The position numbers and the translations under genes are program-made. Positions 23,417 through 36,663 of a stretch of 64,000 nucleotides of DNA are shown one piece after another (the first letter of the stretch is position 1; each line of letters starts with the position of its first letter). Below the pieces are notes generated by a model that saw only the letters and a program-made list of their open reading frames with translations, did not search any database and was not told the DNA's origin. The stretch spans positions 213,602,741-213,666,740 of the forward strand of contig NC_058518.1 of assembly GCF_904849725.1 (NCBI RefSeq). The letters run 5' to 3'. The stretch comes from Hordeum vulgare subsp. vulgare (taxonomy: Eukaryota; Streptophyta; Magnoliopsida; Poales; Poaceae).

Positions 23417-26400
23417 TACACGAAATCTTGTCCCGAGATTTAAGAGGTGCGGTAAGGGGGAGTTCTTGTTACGAAATCTAAAGGATCTTCTCGTTCTTGG
23501 TTGCTCTTCTCAAAGAAGTTTATCCCTTTCATTCTTGTCTTCAATTCTCTATTTCAGGTCATCCTGATGAAGTCGTCATCCTTTCTTCAACATCTTCATT
23601 GTCCTACTAATGCGCTAAGAGGGAAAACTCTGGAAGAACATATCTCCATAAAGTTGGGCATGGGACGATGAACTCAGGGAAGAAGACCTGAATTATTACT
23701 CGAGTTGTAACTCAGGGATTTCGTTGACAACAATATGCGATGGTACAGAAGCTTCAAATGGGTAGGTAATCATTCGATACCTAATCATAAGGTGAAAGGG
23801 GTTTAGAGCAACGAAAATAAATAGTGTCTCATGCTAGAATAGATCATCCCTTGGACGGTGGCTCTGGAATTACGTATGAAGCCAAGTGCAAGAGATACTT
23901 TGGAATCAACGATGTACATGAGAGTTAGGTTTTGATCGAATGGAACTATGGGTTATGGGCCCATCATGTGGGTTAAGAGTAGGAATAGCAGTGACATCTT
24001 GCACGGTCATGGTAGCAAGACATGTCTTAGGATAGCTTGTTAGCCATGTCGGTAAAGTATCGGTACCAAGGGTGGGGACGAAGAGAACCATTTTCCTGCT
24101 CGTTGAAACAAGTCGGACCAATAGGCAGAGTTCTCGTCGACTGGTGGTTACTAGAATATCATCAACAATAGTAACAAGGTCTTACTGACAGTGCTGTACA
24201 CTGAGGTGTTTGCATAAGAAGAATATTATTTCTACTTAGATCCTATACTTTCTTAAGAAAGGTTAAACAGACCGATGGAAAAGAAAAATGTGTATACACG
24301 AGTATTAGGTGTATATCCTCCCCAAGAGCAAGCAGAGCAGGATAATCGTGACATGACTCCAAGTATGTAACCACTTAGACAAAGGGACAAGGAATTTATG
24401 ATGTTTACCCATACAATGGTGTTTGGATAATTGATCAAGAAAATTTAGCATTGTGCTTCCAATGTTCTTGTCGATGATCATAGTACCAGAAACATGCTTC
24501 AGAGTACCATTGACATGGTCATCAGGTAAAGGATAGACTTTGGTTATGCAAAGGATCCACTAGGAACAACTTATAAAGTAAGTGATACAATTTCCTCATC
24601 GAAGAATGGCTAATATTGATGAACAAGATATTGTAACAATAGGTCCTCCAGCCAGGTATGCTAAGCACCACATCATCTTACCGAGTTACATAAAGACCAA
24701 TGTTATATTTCTTGGAAAAAGTCCCAACCATCATATCTACTCGAGATTCAGATCTGGTTGGTGTCAGGATACCTTAGATTCAGGATGCGTGAGAAGGAAA
24801 AAGGTGTAACATAATTTAACGAGATAACATTGAAAGATTCTCGGGAGATGAACTGTGAAAGCAAGCTCTGAAACATGGGCCAGATTGCAAGACACACATG
24901 AATACATTGTCTAAGATAATCGCGACCACATGAAAATCTTACAATGAAATGCAACCGAGTTCGGGTTGGGAACCATTATCAAGAAAATTAAAGTCCTTGT
25001 ATAAGGATGGATTAACTCTTACGAAGGAACTCTTTCCCTTGAACAAATCAATTAGTGGCTTTGTGTTCTAGGAAATACATATGGACTTAAGGTGGCAAAT
25101 CTATCAAGCCATAGGGTACTTCACACATGCATGAATCATTTGGGAAGATTCCAGAGGAAGTAGAGCAAACTTTTCTCATATTTATGATAATATCTTGCAT
25201 CAAATGCCCACGAACTTAGAGAAGACACTTCTCGCATCAAACATATTCTTCATGAGCTAGGCACAAAGATAATGCTTACAGAAGTTTCCAACATGAGCTT
25301 AAATATTCATCATGAACCATATAGAAGATTAGGATGTTGACGATTGGATGAGCATCAGTCCATCGACATTTCAAAAAGGATCCATTTCCAAATTTATATG
25401 AACAAGGAGATATCATTTGCCAGTCCAAATGTTATACTGACGTAAGCTCGAGAAAACATCCATAGTTAAACATTGATCAAAAGGTGCACCCGGAAACCTG
25501 GACTAGGTAGCATGATCAATATTAAAATGTTGATTCAATGGCCAACACACTAAAATTGAAATTATTGTTCATTAACTTCAAGGCAAAAGGGTGAATTATT
25601 GAAGTCACACATCAGAGTTCACTTGTTAGTATTACGCTTAGAAGCAACCCGGGGACCAATAAATGATTGGTGATGGCGGGAAGCATCATTACATCAAGAA
25701 TTCCTAAGAGGTCGTGTAATTCTCATGACATCCTTGACATAAGATATGTCAATACGCCAAGGTAGAACAGAACATAAGTTGGATTTCAAGGAACTCAAGG
25801 TGCAACAAAAAACATGAACAAGTTTGTGTTGGGGTGGAAGGCGATAATGTTGTTGATGATAACACAAACCTTGAGTGGCAACGATGGTATTTGTCATCAT
25901 GAATTTGATTGATATCATGGAAGAGCTCGGAATGTTGATGATGATCACGACACAATTTTTGTGAAGTTTCATGAAGATGTAATCAATCTACGATCACATC
26001 AAGCAAAGGAATGATGAAGCGAAAGGTTATCGAACCCATAGATAAAAATTGCAAGCTCAGAATTGAAGTTGCCTTCCAAGACAACCAACATGATGTTCAA
26101 AGTCCTATGTAAGCTTAGTGCACTGTCGGAATTGTGTTCCAGGGATGAAGGGCATAGGTAGCACGGTCAAGCTTTAGCATGGCGATAATGATATGGCCAA
26201 TCGACTCGGAATGTCATGATCCTGTATGACTCGTAAGCACCATCCATGAATTGCAGTGCAAACTCGATTCAGTTATCGGTATCCTTGTGTGTCTAGTAAC
26301 TCAGAATCCGAGGAAAATTGGAATCGCTGAGACTTAATACTTGATGAAGAACTCATAAGAAGTTATGCAGTTCTGTGATATTCTCGAGATACCGGAGGTA

Positions 26401-27359
26401 AAACTCAAAGGTAGATCAGAATATAAGTTGGACATACATATTGGTTTGCATAAGACAAGTGCTTTAACATGTTTGAGAAATTAAATGGAAAGAGAACAAT
26501 ATGGTCAGAACCACTACTGCAATGATCAACTCGAATATACAAGATGAACTTATAATAAGGGGATAATTATTATATGAGAAGTTTCCATGATAAGATCTAC
26601 ATCATGCCCATGGACATGAACATAAAGTTCAAATTGGACTCCCACTTATCCAATGCCTAAGCTTTCACTCACTTCTTGCTTTCAATGAAGTTCTAGTGTT
26701 TACATTTTATTGGGAAAAACACCAGATGAGTATGGCTCGTGAAAACTCTCATGTTCACACGGATTAGGGAAGGCATAGGTTCAACTCATAGGGCATCTTA
26801 GGAACATATACCACAAACTTCAATTGTAAATAACTCAAGCTCGGAAGCAGAGCATGGTTGACAAGAGTAGGGGATACAACTTACCAAATACATCATGTAC
26901 CAGGGTAAGAACTCAAGGTTTTGAGAAATGCAGGAATGATCGGGCAGACCGGAAGAATGTGATGTGTGTATCGGTGTTTAACTAGAAGAAGAAATAATGC
27001 ACATGCATTGGATTATGGTAATATATGGATAATTTTAAAGCTTTAAATACAAAGGAATTATGATTTCAAAATTGGTGGATCAGAAGCATATACTATGATA
27101 AAACGATAAGTAAGTTAGATAGAATTAGAATGACAATCAATCAAGGTTTTATTTGCCCAATACCAACTCATGTGTGGAGTGATGTGTGAGCCAAACGGAA
27201 TAATTCTAATTGTGACTGATGGTTCCGAGCATTCACAAACATATCAAATCAAATGATCAACATGATGATGACAAAGGATGCTAATGAATATTGTATGACA
27301 TATGGAAGTAACCATAATGCAGGCACGCAAGACTTCCTAGAGCAATAGTATCGTCGTTT
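23417..27359 (-). other. Non-coding internal region of the LARD-type element
   Basis: Nearly 4 kb with no convincing gag, protease, RT or integrase motif on either strand; open frames are short and unlike any domain I know. Together with the long LTR this resembles large retrotransposon derivatives such as Sukkula, whose conserved internal region is also non-coding. No 5' LTR of this element is visible; the region gives way at about 27360 to an LTR-like sequence of another type. A strongly decayed coding region cannot be excluded without a profile search. Confidence 0.5.
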
Positions 27360-27798
27360 TGTCACAACAGATTCCATGGGGTGGCTTATCTCGAGTGGTT
27401 GGGGCCAATGTGCGTCGATGGACTCCGGGAATGGGATTGGGAGCAAGTGGTAGTGACACGTGATGTACCCAGGTTCGGGGCCCTTCGTGGGAGGTAACAG
27501 CCCTAGTCGTGCATGAGTTGTTATGCAGTAGATGAGGGCTACAATGGTGATCCTTGAGCTGCTGGCTAGAGGAGGAAGAAGGAGCTAGCTTGCTCTCCTT
27601 GCTTCTCTACGAGGGTGAGTGTGTGTGGGTATGTGTGAATGACCGGCCGACCCCGTTGCATGGGGAGGGCCGGGGGGCTTATAGGCGAGCCTCCCTGACT
27701 TACAATGTACATGGATGGTGCGGATGGGGCCCGACTAGCAACCTCTCCTGCCAGCTGGAGGGTCCCACCTCTGGTGCGGTCTTGTCGCTGGTGGGGAC
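27360..27798 (+). repeat. LTR-like sequence, left part
   Basis: Begins TGTCACAACAGATTCC and carries TGTACCCAGGTTCGGGGCCC followed by a GC-rich stretch, a pattern common in grass LTR U3 regions. It is split by the 27799-51532 element and resumes at 51538. No coding sequence. The left boundary and family are uncertain. Confidence 0.4.
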
Positions 27799-29346
27799 TG
27801 ATGACCCACAAGTGTAGGGGATCACAACAGTTTTCGAGGGTAGAGTATTCAACCCAAATTTATTGATTCGCCACAAGGGGAAGCGAAAGAATATTCTCAA
27901 TTATTAGTAGCTGAGTTGTCAATTCAACCACACCTGAAAGATTAGTGTCTGCAAGCAAAGTATCAGTAGCAAAGTAGTATGATAGCAACGGTGCCAGAAA
28001 TAGGTCTGTTGACGGCAGACTATTCCTAACTTGTTGTATCAATGGTGCCAGTAAAGTGTTGCAGCAAGGAACAATAAAGTAGCAAGTGACAATAGTAGTG
28101 ACAGCAGTAGCAAGTAACAACAGTAGCAGCAGAGCAACAGTAACACCAGTGACAGCAGTAGCAACAGCAGAGCAAGTAACAACAGTAGCAGCAAAGTAAC
28201 GTAGCAAGGACCAGTAGTAAAAGACTCGTAGGCATTGGATCGGTGATGGATGATTATGCCGGATGTGATTCATCATGTAACAGCTATAACACGGAGAGAT
28301 ATGTAACTAGCTCCCCTTCGTCAACCTAATGTAGGCATGTATTCCGTATGTAGTCATACATGCTTAGGGAAAAGAACTTGCATGACATCTATTGTCCATC
28401 CCTCCCGTGGCAGCTGGGTCCTAATGGAAACTATGGGATATTAAGGTTCTCCTTTTAATAAAGAACCGGACCAACGCATTAACACGTGGTGAATACATGA
28501 ACTCCTCATACTATGGTCATCTCCGGGAGTGGTTCCGGCTATTGTCACTCCAGAGTTGTCGGGTCATAACACATAGTAGGTGACTACAACTTGCAAGATA
28601 GGATCTAAAACACACATATATTGGCGACAACATAATAGGTTCAGATCTGAAATCATGGCACTCGGGCCCTAATGACAAGCATTAAGCATGGCAAAGTAGT
28701 AGCAACATCAGTCTTAGAACATAGTGGATACTAGGGATCAATCCCCGTCAAAACTAACTCGATTACATGATAGATCTCATCCAACTCATCACCGTCCAGC
28801 AAGCCTACGATGAGATTACTCAGGAACGGTGAAGAGCATCATGGAATTGTCGATGGAGGAAGGTTGATGATGACGATGGAGATGATTTCCCCTCTCCGTA
28901 GCCCAAAACAGACTCCAGATCTGCCCTCCAGATGAAGAACAGGAGGTGGCGGCGCCTCTGTATCATAAAACACGATGAATCCTTCTCCCTAACTTTTTTC
29001 CGGGCGAGACGTAATAAATAGAGCTGAGTTTGGAGGCGGTGGCGCCACGTGGGCTCCACAAGCCCTCATGGCGCGGCTAGGGGGGTGGCCGCGGCGTGTG
29101 GGCTTGTGGCCCACTGTTTCACCTCCTTCGGTGGATCTTTGCGCAGGTATTTTTCATTAATTCCAGAAAAATTCTCCGTAAATTTTCAGGTCATTCCGAG
29201 AACTTTTATTTCTGCACAAAAACAACACCGTGGCAATTCTGCTGAAAACAGCGTTAGTCCGGGTTAATTCCAATGAAATCATGCAAGTTAGAGTCCAAAA
29301 CAAGGGCAAAAGAGTTCGGAAAAGTAGATACGACGGAGACGTATCA
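27799..29346 (-). repeat. 3' LTR of the 27799-51532 Gypsy element
   Basis: 1548 bp, TGATGACCCACAAG...GACGTATCA in plus reading. Contains a CAG/AGT/AAC-rich low-complexity tract (28070-28200) and a GC-rich U3 part with GGGCTTGTGGCCCAC near 29099. The PPT adjoins on the right. Matches the LTR at 49986-51532 along its length with small indels. Confidence 0.92.
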
Positions 29347-29361
29347 ACTCCCCCAAGCTTG
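29347..29361 (-). promoter_or_regulatory. Polypurine tract of the 27799-51532 Gypsy element
   Basis: Minus strand CAAGCTTGGGGGAGT directly before the 3' LTR. The same tract adjoins the Fatima-like 3' LTR (32978-32992) and, on the plus strand, the LTR at 52628. Confidence 0.85.
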
Positions 29362-31375
29362 AAGCCTTGCTTGTCCTCAAGCAATTTAGTTGACAAACTG
29401 AAAGAGACAAAAGAAAAACTTTGACGAACTTTGTATGATATTGTGGTTGCAACTATGTCTAACTCAAAACCAGAATTTCAGCAAGATCACAAGCAAATGA
29501 CATCTAGGTCTCACGGTAAACTCATATCAATGGCATAATCAAGTAGTGAGCAAATAATAATAAGCCTCAAATGTCAACACTTCAATAAAAACAATATGAA
29601 GCAGTACGAATAGATGGTATCTCGCTAGCTCTTTTTGAGACCGCAAAACATAAATGCAGAGCACCTTCAAAGACCAAGGGCTTACTATACATTGTAACTC
29701 ATGGCAAAGAAGATCCAGTCACAGTCATACTCAACACAGTTAAAAGCAAAGCATAAAAACGACAGAGGTGCTCTCTAATTGGTGCTTTTATAAGAGGAGG
29801 ATGACTCAACAGGAACATAAATAGACAGGCCCTTCGTAGAGGGAAGCATTGATTTGGAGAGGGGCCAGAGCTCAAGCTTTGAAAACATAGATAATAATTT
29901 TGGGTGGCATGCTCTCGTTGTCAATCCAATGACTAAGAGTTCTCAACATCTTCCATGCTACACATGCTATAGGTGGTTCCCAAACAGAAAAGTAAAGTTT
30001 TGACTCCCCCACCACCAATCAATCACACTCCACGGCTAGCCGAATCCTCGGGTACCGTCCATACCAACATCAATCCTGGGGGACTTTTGTTTGCATTTAT
30101 CTTTTCAATTTGAGAATGGAATTGGGAATTCCAATTACCGTCCCCTTTCTCGTGAATGATAGTGAATAAACACATATCGAGGATAACACGCCTAGCATGG
30201 AAGATACCAATTGCGCCCTGTCACCACGTGAGCGGTTCGGGCATGCAAAACAGATTATTTCTTGAAGATTTAGAGAGTGGCACATGCAAATTTACTTGGA
30301 ACGGCAGGTAGATACCACATATAGGCAGGTATGCTGGACTCACGTGGAACAACTTTGGGTTTGTGGAAGTGGATGCACAAGCAGTATTCCCGCTTAGTAC
30401 AAGTGAAGGCTAGCAAAAGACTGGGAAGCGACCAACTAGAGAGCGACAATAGTCATCAAAATGCATTGAGATTGACTAACATGGAATGCAAGCATGAGTA
30501 AGACATAAATCACCATGAACATGAACATCATAGAGGCTATGTTGATTTTGTTTCAACTACATGCTTGAAAATGCGCAAGTCAAGCCACTTGAATCATTCA
30601 AAGGAGGATACCATCCTATCATATTACAACACAATTATCTCAAAATTCATGTGGGCATCCAAGACAAATCATTATAAGCTCGTAGCTAAGTAAGCAACTA
30701 TGATCTCTAAGTTGTCATTGCAAACATGTTTCTCTCACAACAAAGCTGAATCAGGCCTGATGAGCTAGTCATACTTACAAAAACAAAATAGATCGAGTTC
30801 ATACCAGCTTTTCCAGGCTCAGTCACTTCATCATATATCGTCATTATTGCCTTTCACTTGCACGGCCGAATGATGTGAACAATAATAAGCGTGCTCGTGC
30901 ATTGGACTACGCTGGAATCTGCAGGCAAACACAAAGGAGAAGACAAAGTAATATGGATCTTTGAAAGCTAAACATGTATGCGTGCAAGAGCCACTAAACA
31001 TTGTAACCAATATCTTCTACCTTGACCCAAAGAAAAAGAAAACTATTTACACGGGAAAGCTCCCAACAAGCAAAAGAATAAGAAGAAAATCTTTTTGGGT
31101 TTTCTCAAACTAGACAGACACAGGAAAAGAAAACGAGAACAAGAAAATAAACTAGCATGGATGATACACTGGCAAAGTGTGAACACCGACGAACAAAGTG
31201 AAAGCATAAGAAAGAATGTAAAGTCGGTATGGATGATACACTGGCAAAGTGTGAACACCGACGAACAAAGTGAAAGCATAAGAAAGAATGTAAAGTCGGT
31301 GAGAACACGTACTCCCCCAAGCTTAGGCTTTTGGCCTAAGTTGGTCTACTCCCAAGGAGGGAAATAACTAGCTCC
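29362..31375 (-). other. 3' non-coding region of the 27799-51532 Gypsy element
   Basis: Two kilobases between the end of the accessory ORF and the PPT. No ORF resembles a known domain. It includes the 72-bp tandem duplication at 31157-31300 and a second CCCCCAAGCTTAGGC motif (31314) that resembles the PPT region. Confidence 0.6.
31157..31300. repeat. 72-bp perfect tandem duplication
   Basis: Two adjacent 72-bp copies beginning ATGGATGATACACTGGCAAA, identical as read. Within each unit GACGAACAAAGTG and AAAGTGTGAAC give a smaller internal echo. Identity indicates a recent duplication. Confidence 0.92.
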
Positions 31376-31466
31376 GGGGTACTCCGGAGTGGACTGAGGA
31401 TGCCACTGCTGTGTGAGCTCCTCCGACTCCCACTGATAAACTGGCATCTGGTACTCGACTGGTGGC
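31376..31466 (-). pseudogene. C-terminal exon part of the accessory ORF, cut off by insertion
   Basis: Reads on the minus strand as the continuation of the frame ending at 46075 on the other side of the Fatima-like element. It encodes a Pro/Gln/Tyr-rich tail ending YFPPWE and a TAG at 31376-31378. The frame matches across the GTGGC target duplication, so the ORF was open when the insertion happened. Confidence 0.6.
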
Positions 31467-32977
31467 TGATGACCCACAAGTATAGGGGATCAATCATAGT
31501 CCTTTCGATAAGTAAGAGTGTCGAAACCAACAAGGAGCAGAAGGATCTGACAAGTGGTTTTCAGCAAGGAAAAATATGCAAGCACTGAAATTGTCGGTAA
31601 CAAGTGATTGTGTGGTGAGAAGATTCGTAGCAAGCAACAAGTAACAAAAGTAGCAACGGTGCAGCAAAGTGGAACAATCCCTTTTGTAGCAAGGGACAAG
31701 TCTTATAAGAGGAAAAACGCTCCCAAGGACACACGGGAATTTCTGTCATGCTAGTTTCATCATGTTCATATGATTCACGTTCGTTACTTTGATAGTTTGA
31801 TATGTGGGTGGACCGGCGCTTGGGTACTGCCCTTACTTGGACAAGCATCCCAATTATGATTAACCCCTCTCGCAAGCATCCGCAACTATGAAAGAAGAAT
31901 TAAGACAAAGTCTAACCATAGCATTAAACTAGTGGATCCCAATCAGCCCCTTACGAAGCAATGCATAAACTAGGGTTTAAGCTTCTGTCACTCTAGCAAC
32001 CCATCGTCTACTTACTACTTCCCAATGCCTTCCTCTAGGCCCAAATAATGGTGAAGTGTTATGTAGTCGACGTTCACATAACACAACTAGAGGAAAAACA
32101 ACATACAACATATCAAAATACCGAACGAATACCAAATTCACATGACTATTATTAGCATGACCTATCCCATGTCCTCAGGAACAAAAGTAACTACTCACAA
32201 AGCATAATCATAATCATGATCAGAGGTGTAATGAGTAGCATCAAGGATCTGAACATAACCTCTTCCACCAAGTAATCCAACTAGCATCAACTACAAAGAG
32301 TGATCAACACTACTAGCAACCTTACAAGCACCAATCGGAGTCGCGAGACGGAGATTGGTTACAAGAGATGAACTAGGGTTTGGAGATGAGATGGTGCTAA
32401 TGAATATGTTGACGGTGACGAGTCCCCTCCGATGAGATGAGTGTTGGTGATGACGATGGCGACGATTTCCCCCTTCGGGAGGGAAGTTTCCCCGGCAGGA
32501 TCGTCCTGCCGGAGCTCCAGATTGGTTCTGCTCAAGTTCCGCCTCGCGGCGGCGGGGAAACCACGAAAAAGCTCCCTTCTGATTTTTTCCTGGACAAAAC
32601 CCTCCATATAGAAAAAGAGGGGGGCGGTGGGCCAGTGGGCTGCCCACAAGCCCCCATGGCGCGGCCTAGGGGGTGGCCACGCCGTGCAGGCTTGTGGGCA
32701 CCACATGGTGCCCCTCCGGCACTTCTTCGGCCCAGTATTTTTTATAAATTGGGAAAAAAATCTCCGTTGATTTTCACGGCGTTTGGAGTTGTGCAGAATA
32801 GGTATCTCAACTTTGCTCCACTTTCAGGCCATAATTCCAGTTGCCGGTATTCTCCCTCTTCATGTAAACCTTGCAAAATAAGAGAGGAAAGTTATAAGAA
32901 TAGTACCGTGAAGTGAAATAACAGCAAAAGAAGCGGTAAATAACAACATGAAAACATGATGCAAAATGGACGTATCA
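31467..32977 (-). repeat. 3' LTR of the Fatima-like element
   Basis: 1511 bp, TGATGACCCACAAGTATAGG at the left and GGACGTATCA at the right. It lacks a short segment (about 18 bp near 31712) present in the partner LTR and has a G5 run where the partner has G12. Confidence 0.92.
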
Positions 32978-34412
32978 ACTCCCCCAAGCTTAGACCTCGC
33001 TTGTCCTCAGGTGAAAGCTGAGCTCAATAAATATGTCCACATGTTTAGAGAGAGAGGTGTCGACAAAACAAGATACGAACATGCATGCATCATGATCATG
33101 ATAAGAACATCAATACCAACATATAATCTCTCATGCTAAAGTGATAATTCCTTCACAAAGTAAAGCATGGATCAAGAACCTTACCGAGAAGTAACAACCG
33201 ATAGCTTTTAGTCATTGAAGCAATTGCAATTTATCACAACATCAGAAAGAGTCAAATAAGAGCTTGTAAAGCAAATCCACATACTCAATCATTCTTTCGT
33301 TCTCTACAATTTCTACAACTCACGTGGTACTCATGAGATCAAAGTTTCAACTGGACACAAAGAAATATAGGGGCCTACAGTTTTGCCTCCCAACTGCTTA
33401 CCTCAAGGGTAATGCCAAGAATAATAATTCATGAATACTTACCTCCAAGTTGACATATGAATATAGATCTTTCCCAAGCATGTGACGGTAGCCAAGACAA
33501 TGGAAAAATAGGGAATTGGTGAAGATCACCATGACTCTTTCAAGGGCAAAAAGTAAAGGTACAAGATAGGCCCTTCGCAGAGGGAAGCAGAGGTTGTCAT
33601 GCGCTTTTGAGGTTTGGATGCGTGTCCTCTTAGTGCGGAGGAACGTCACTTTATATTGCCCCCTGTGATAAAGAACTTGATTATGCAGTCTGTCTCTTTT
33701 CTGTCTTCTTCATCACAGGTTCGTATAAAGCTTATTTTCCACACACTAATAGATCATACATATTAGAGAGCAATTTTTATTGCTTGCACCGATGACAACT
33801 TACTTGAGGGATCTTATTCAATCCATAGGTAGGTATGGTGGACACTCATGGCAAAACTGGGTTGAAGGTTTATGGATGCACAAGTAGTATCTCTACTTGG
33901 TGCGGGAGTTTTGGCTAATATGAGGTGGAAGCAATCATCACATGCTAAGGGATCTCTAATCATATAACATTGTTCAGAGCCAAGCAAACACAATTCATTA
34001 CATTGTCTTCCTTGTCCAACATCTACTTCTAGGCATGCAATAGTTTAGTGAGTGCTCACAATCATAGATGGTGTCAGAGATGATATATTTATATGTGAAC
34101 CTCTCCTTCCTTATCACTTCCTATTAATTGCAAAAATTACCAAGGTCTACGTTAGCCTACCCTCAACAAGTTTCAATCCTCATTCTTTTTATATGTGAAG
34201 CCATCACTTCCCATAAGATCACTACATGATCTTTCATGCTTTTATTCTATTCTCACTCTTTTGATCATGGCAGGAGGCAAAGCCCTTCAACTAAGACACT
34301 CTTTATTATATGGCTCACGAGCAAGAATACATCGGGGGTGACACAAAGAAAAACTCAAGACTAAAACACTAAGACTTTACTCTACTAAGAAAAATAAAAC
34401 TGAAAAGGAAAA
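32978..34412 (-). other. PPT and 3' non-coding region of the Fatima-like element
   Basis: The PPT (minus strand, ending GCTTGGGGGAGT) adjoins the 3' LTR. The rest is non-coding DNA downstream of the extra ORF, with no recognisable domain on either strand. Confidence 0.65.
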
Positions 34413-34850
34413 CTAAAACAAAGGTAAAGGCAAAAGATGTGATGGTGATACGATACCGGGGCAACTCCCCCAAGCTTGGCACAAGCCAAGGGGATTGCCC
34501 ATACCAATGCTCAGTTGTCTTCCTTTGGTGGTGATGATGGAGTTGTTGCAATCTTTAACTCCAAGAGGGCCATTAATCTTTGATTTATGACTTGGAGATC
34601 TCAAGAGTTCAATCAAGGATGGATACAGTAGGTGGAGGTAGGGTTGGAGGAAATCCACTCCTTCAACTTCTTCCTTGTTGAGCACAAATTGCCCTTCATC
34701 CCATGCCTGATCCTTCTCCTTGGCTTTGCCCTTGTTTTCTTTAGGTAGCCTCTCTCTAGCCTCCATGACCTCCATCCTTTTCAGATCAGCATGAACTTCC
34801 CCATAGATTTGACGGAGGTTGTTCTCGCCCACATATTCCTGGGACGACAT
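34413..34850 (-). CDS. Accessory ORF downstream of integrase, function unknown
   Basis: A 145-codon open frame on the element strand, between integrase and the 3' LTR, where Athila-type Gypsy elements may carry an env-like ORF. It starts MSSQEYVGENNLRQ and is charged and Lys/Glu-rich in residues 1-60, with a likely helical part; I see no signal peptide or membrane segment. The last third looks less protein-like, so the true end may be earlier and a frameshift is possible. About 90 bp upstream lies TTATATATAC (34938-34949), preceded by a U3-like GC-rich segment, suggesting its own promoter. The assignment as a real gene is an inference. Confidence 0.4.
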   Translation of the reverse strand: MSSQEYVGENNLRQIYGEVHADLKRMEVMEARERLPKENKGKAKEKDQAWDEGQFVLNKEEVEGVDFLQPYLHLLYPSLIELLRSPSHKSKINGPLGVKDCNNSIITTKGRQLSIGMGNPLGLCQAWGSCPGIVSPSHLLPLPLF

Positions 34851-34929
34851 CTTGACCTAGATCTGCGGTAGAAAACAGGCTCGAAACGAAAAACAAAGGA
34901 AATCTGCATGATGTAGGGGTCAGACTAAA

Positions 34930-35090
34930 TGGAAGTATATATAATGATTTTTTCCAGACTAGAAGGAGTCCCCTGCACGAAAATGGGGTCCAGGAGGCGC
35001 ACGAGGTGGCCACAAGCCCTCACGGCGCGGCCAGGGGGTGGGCCTGCGCCGTGCAGGCTTTTCGCCTCCTCGCGCACTTTCCGGACTACT
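34930..35090 (-). promoter_or_regulatory. Internal U3-like segment with TATA box
   Basis: Resembles the U3/R junction of the LTRs: a GC-rich part with CACAAGCCCTCACGGCGCGG (plus reading), then on the minus strand CTGGAAAAAATC, and TTATATATAC. The LTRs have the same order (32620-32700, 45720-45800). It lies between integrase and the accessory ORF, pointing toward that ORF. Confidence 0.5.
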
Positions 35091-35138
35091 TCCAATTTTT
35101 GTATTTTTTTTCAAATATTCCAAAACGGAGAAAACTTC

Positions 35139-36663
35139 CTATTGGAAATGTTTTGGACTCTGTTTTCTTACCGAATCACATACCTCTTCGTTTTCGGAGT
35201 CTGAAACAGGCTGATAAATGTCCCTTAGGTATCCTTCCGTAGTTATGGTATTGATAATATTGCTTGCAACATTTATGGGAGTACCTGAGATATAATGCTT
35301 GATTCTCTGCCCATTTACCACTCTCGGACAATTACCTTCGATGTTGTTGATCTTGATAGCACCGGAGCGATATACTTCCTGAACAACATAGGGACCCTCC
35401 CACTTAGAGAGGAGCTTGCCTGCAAAGAATCTTAAACGAGAGTTATATAGCAAGACATAATCACCTACATTGAACTCACGCTTTTGTATCCTCTTATCAT
35501 GCCACCTCTTAACCTTCACTTTGAAGAGCTTGGCATTCTCATATGCTTGAGTTCTCCACTCATTAAGCGAGCTAGTGTCAAATAACCTCTTCTCACCGGC
35601 AAGTTTGAAATCAAAGTTGAGCTCTTTGATTGCCCAATAAGCTTTATGCTCTAGCTCAAGAGGTAAATGACATGCTTTATCGTACACCATTTTGTATGGA
35701 TACATGCCCATGGGATTCTTATAGGCAGTTCTATAAGCCCACAGTGCATCATCGAGCTTCTTAGACCAATTCTTTCTAGACCTATTGACAGTCTTTTGCA
35801 GAATCAGTTTAATTTCTCTATTGCTTAGCTCTACTTGACCACTGGACTGAGGGTGATAGGGAGACGAAATTCTATGGTTGACATCGTACTTAGCAAGCGT
35901 TTTACAGAAAGCACCATGAATGAAGTGTGAACCACCATCGGTCATTAGATATCTAGGGACTCCAAATCTAGGGAAGATAACTTCTTTTAGCATCTTGATA
36001 GAGGTGTTGTGATCAACACTACTAGTGGGGATAGCTTCTACCCACTTAGTGACGTGATCAACAACAACTAAGATATGCGTATACCCGTTGGATTTTGGAA
36101 AAGATCCCATATAATCAAAGCCCCAGACATCAAATGGTTCAATGACAAGTAAATAGTTCATAGGCATTTCCCGACGTTTTCTAATATTACCTATTCTTTG
36201 ACATTCGTCACAAGACAAGGCAAACTTACGGGCATCCTTGAAGAGAGTGGGCCAATATAAACCTGATTGCAATACCTTGTGTGCAGTTCTATCTCCCGCA
36301 TGGTGTCCTCCGTAGGCCTCGGAGTGACACTTTTGTAGGATCTGTCCCTGTTCATGTTCAGGTACACAACGTCTAATAAGACCATCTACTCCTTCCTTAT
36401 AAAGGTGAGGATCGTCCCAAAAGTAGTGTCTCAAGTCAAAGAAGAATTTCTTCTTTTGCTGGTACGTGAAACTAGGTGGTATGTATTTGGCAACGATATA
36501 GTTTGCATAATCAGCATACCACGGTGCACTAGTGAAGCATTGATGTCATTCAATTGCTCACCGGGAAAGCTATCATCAATAGGTTGTGGGTCATCAAGAA
36601 CGTTTTCCAACCTAGACAAGTTATCCGCTACTGGGTTATCAGCACCCTTTTTGTCAACAACGT
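35139..36663 (-). pseudogene. Gypsy integrase (Fatima-like)
   Basis: Minus strand. A 36663-36431 frame carries the link from RNase H (DKKGADNPVADNLSRLEN) and shifts by one base near 36525 into the long 36434-35139 frame. The zinc domain is present (HSEAYGGHH then CDECQ). The catalytic core shows Asp in WGFDYMGSF, Asp in LMTDGGSHF and Glu in [12 protein letters not shown], with the right spacing. The C-terminal part has the Gypsy GPYVVQEVY motif. It joins cDNA to host DNA. Upstream it was contiguous with RNase H at 41208 before the solo LTR inserted. Apart from the frameshift it looks complete. Confidence 0.9.

Noticed and set aside
28026..28276. Cys/Leu-rich open frames in LTRs (also 50047-50463)
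   Set aside because: Translation of the CAG/AAC low-complexity tract in the LTR; occurs in both LTR copies.
31157..31300. Possible CRISPR-like repeat
   Set aside because: Only two directly adjacent copies without spacers, in plant retrotransposon DNA.
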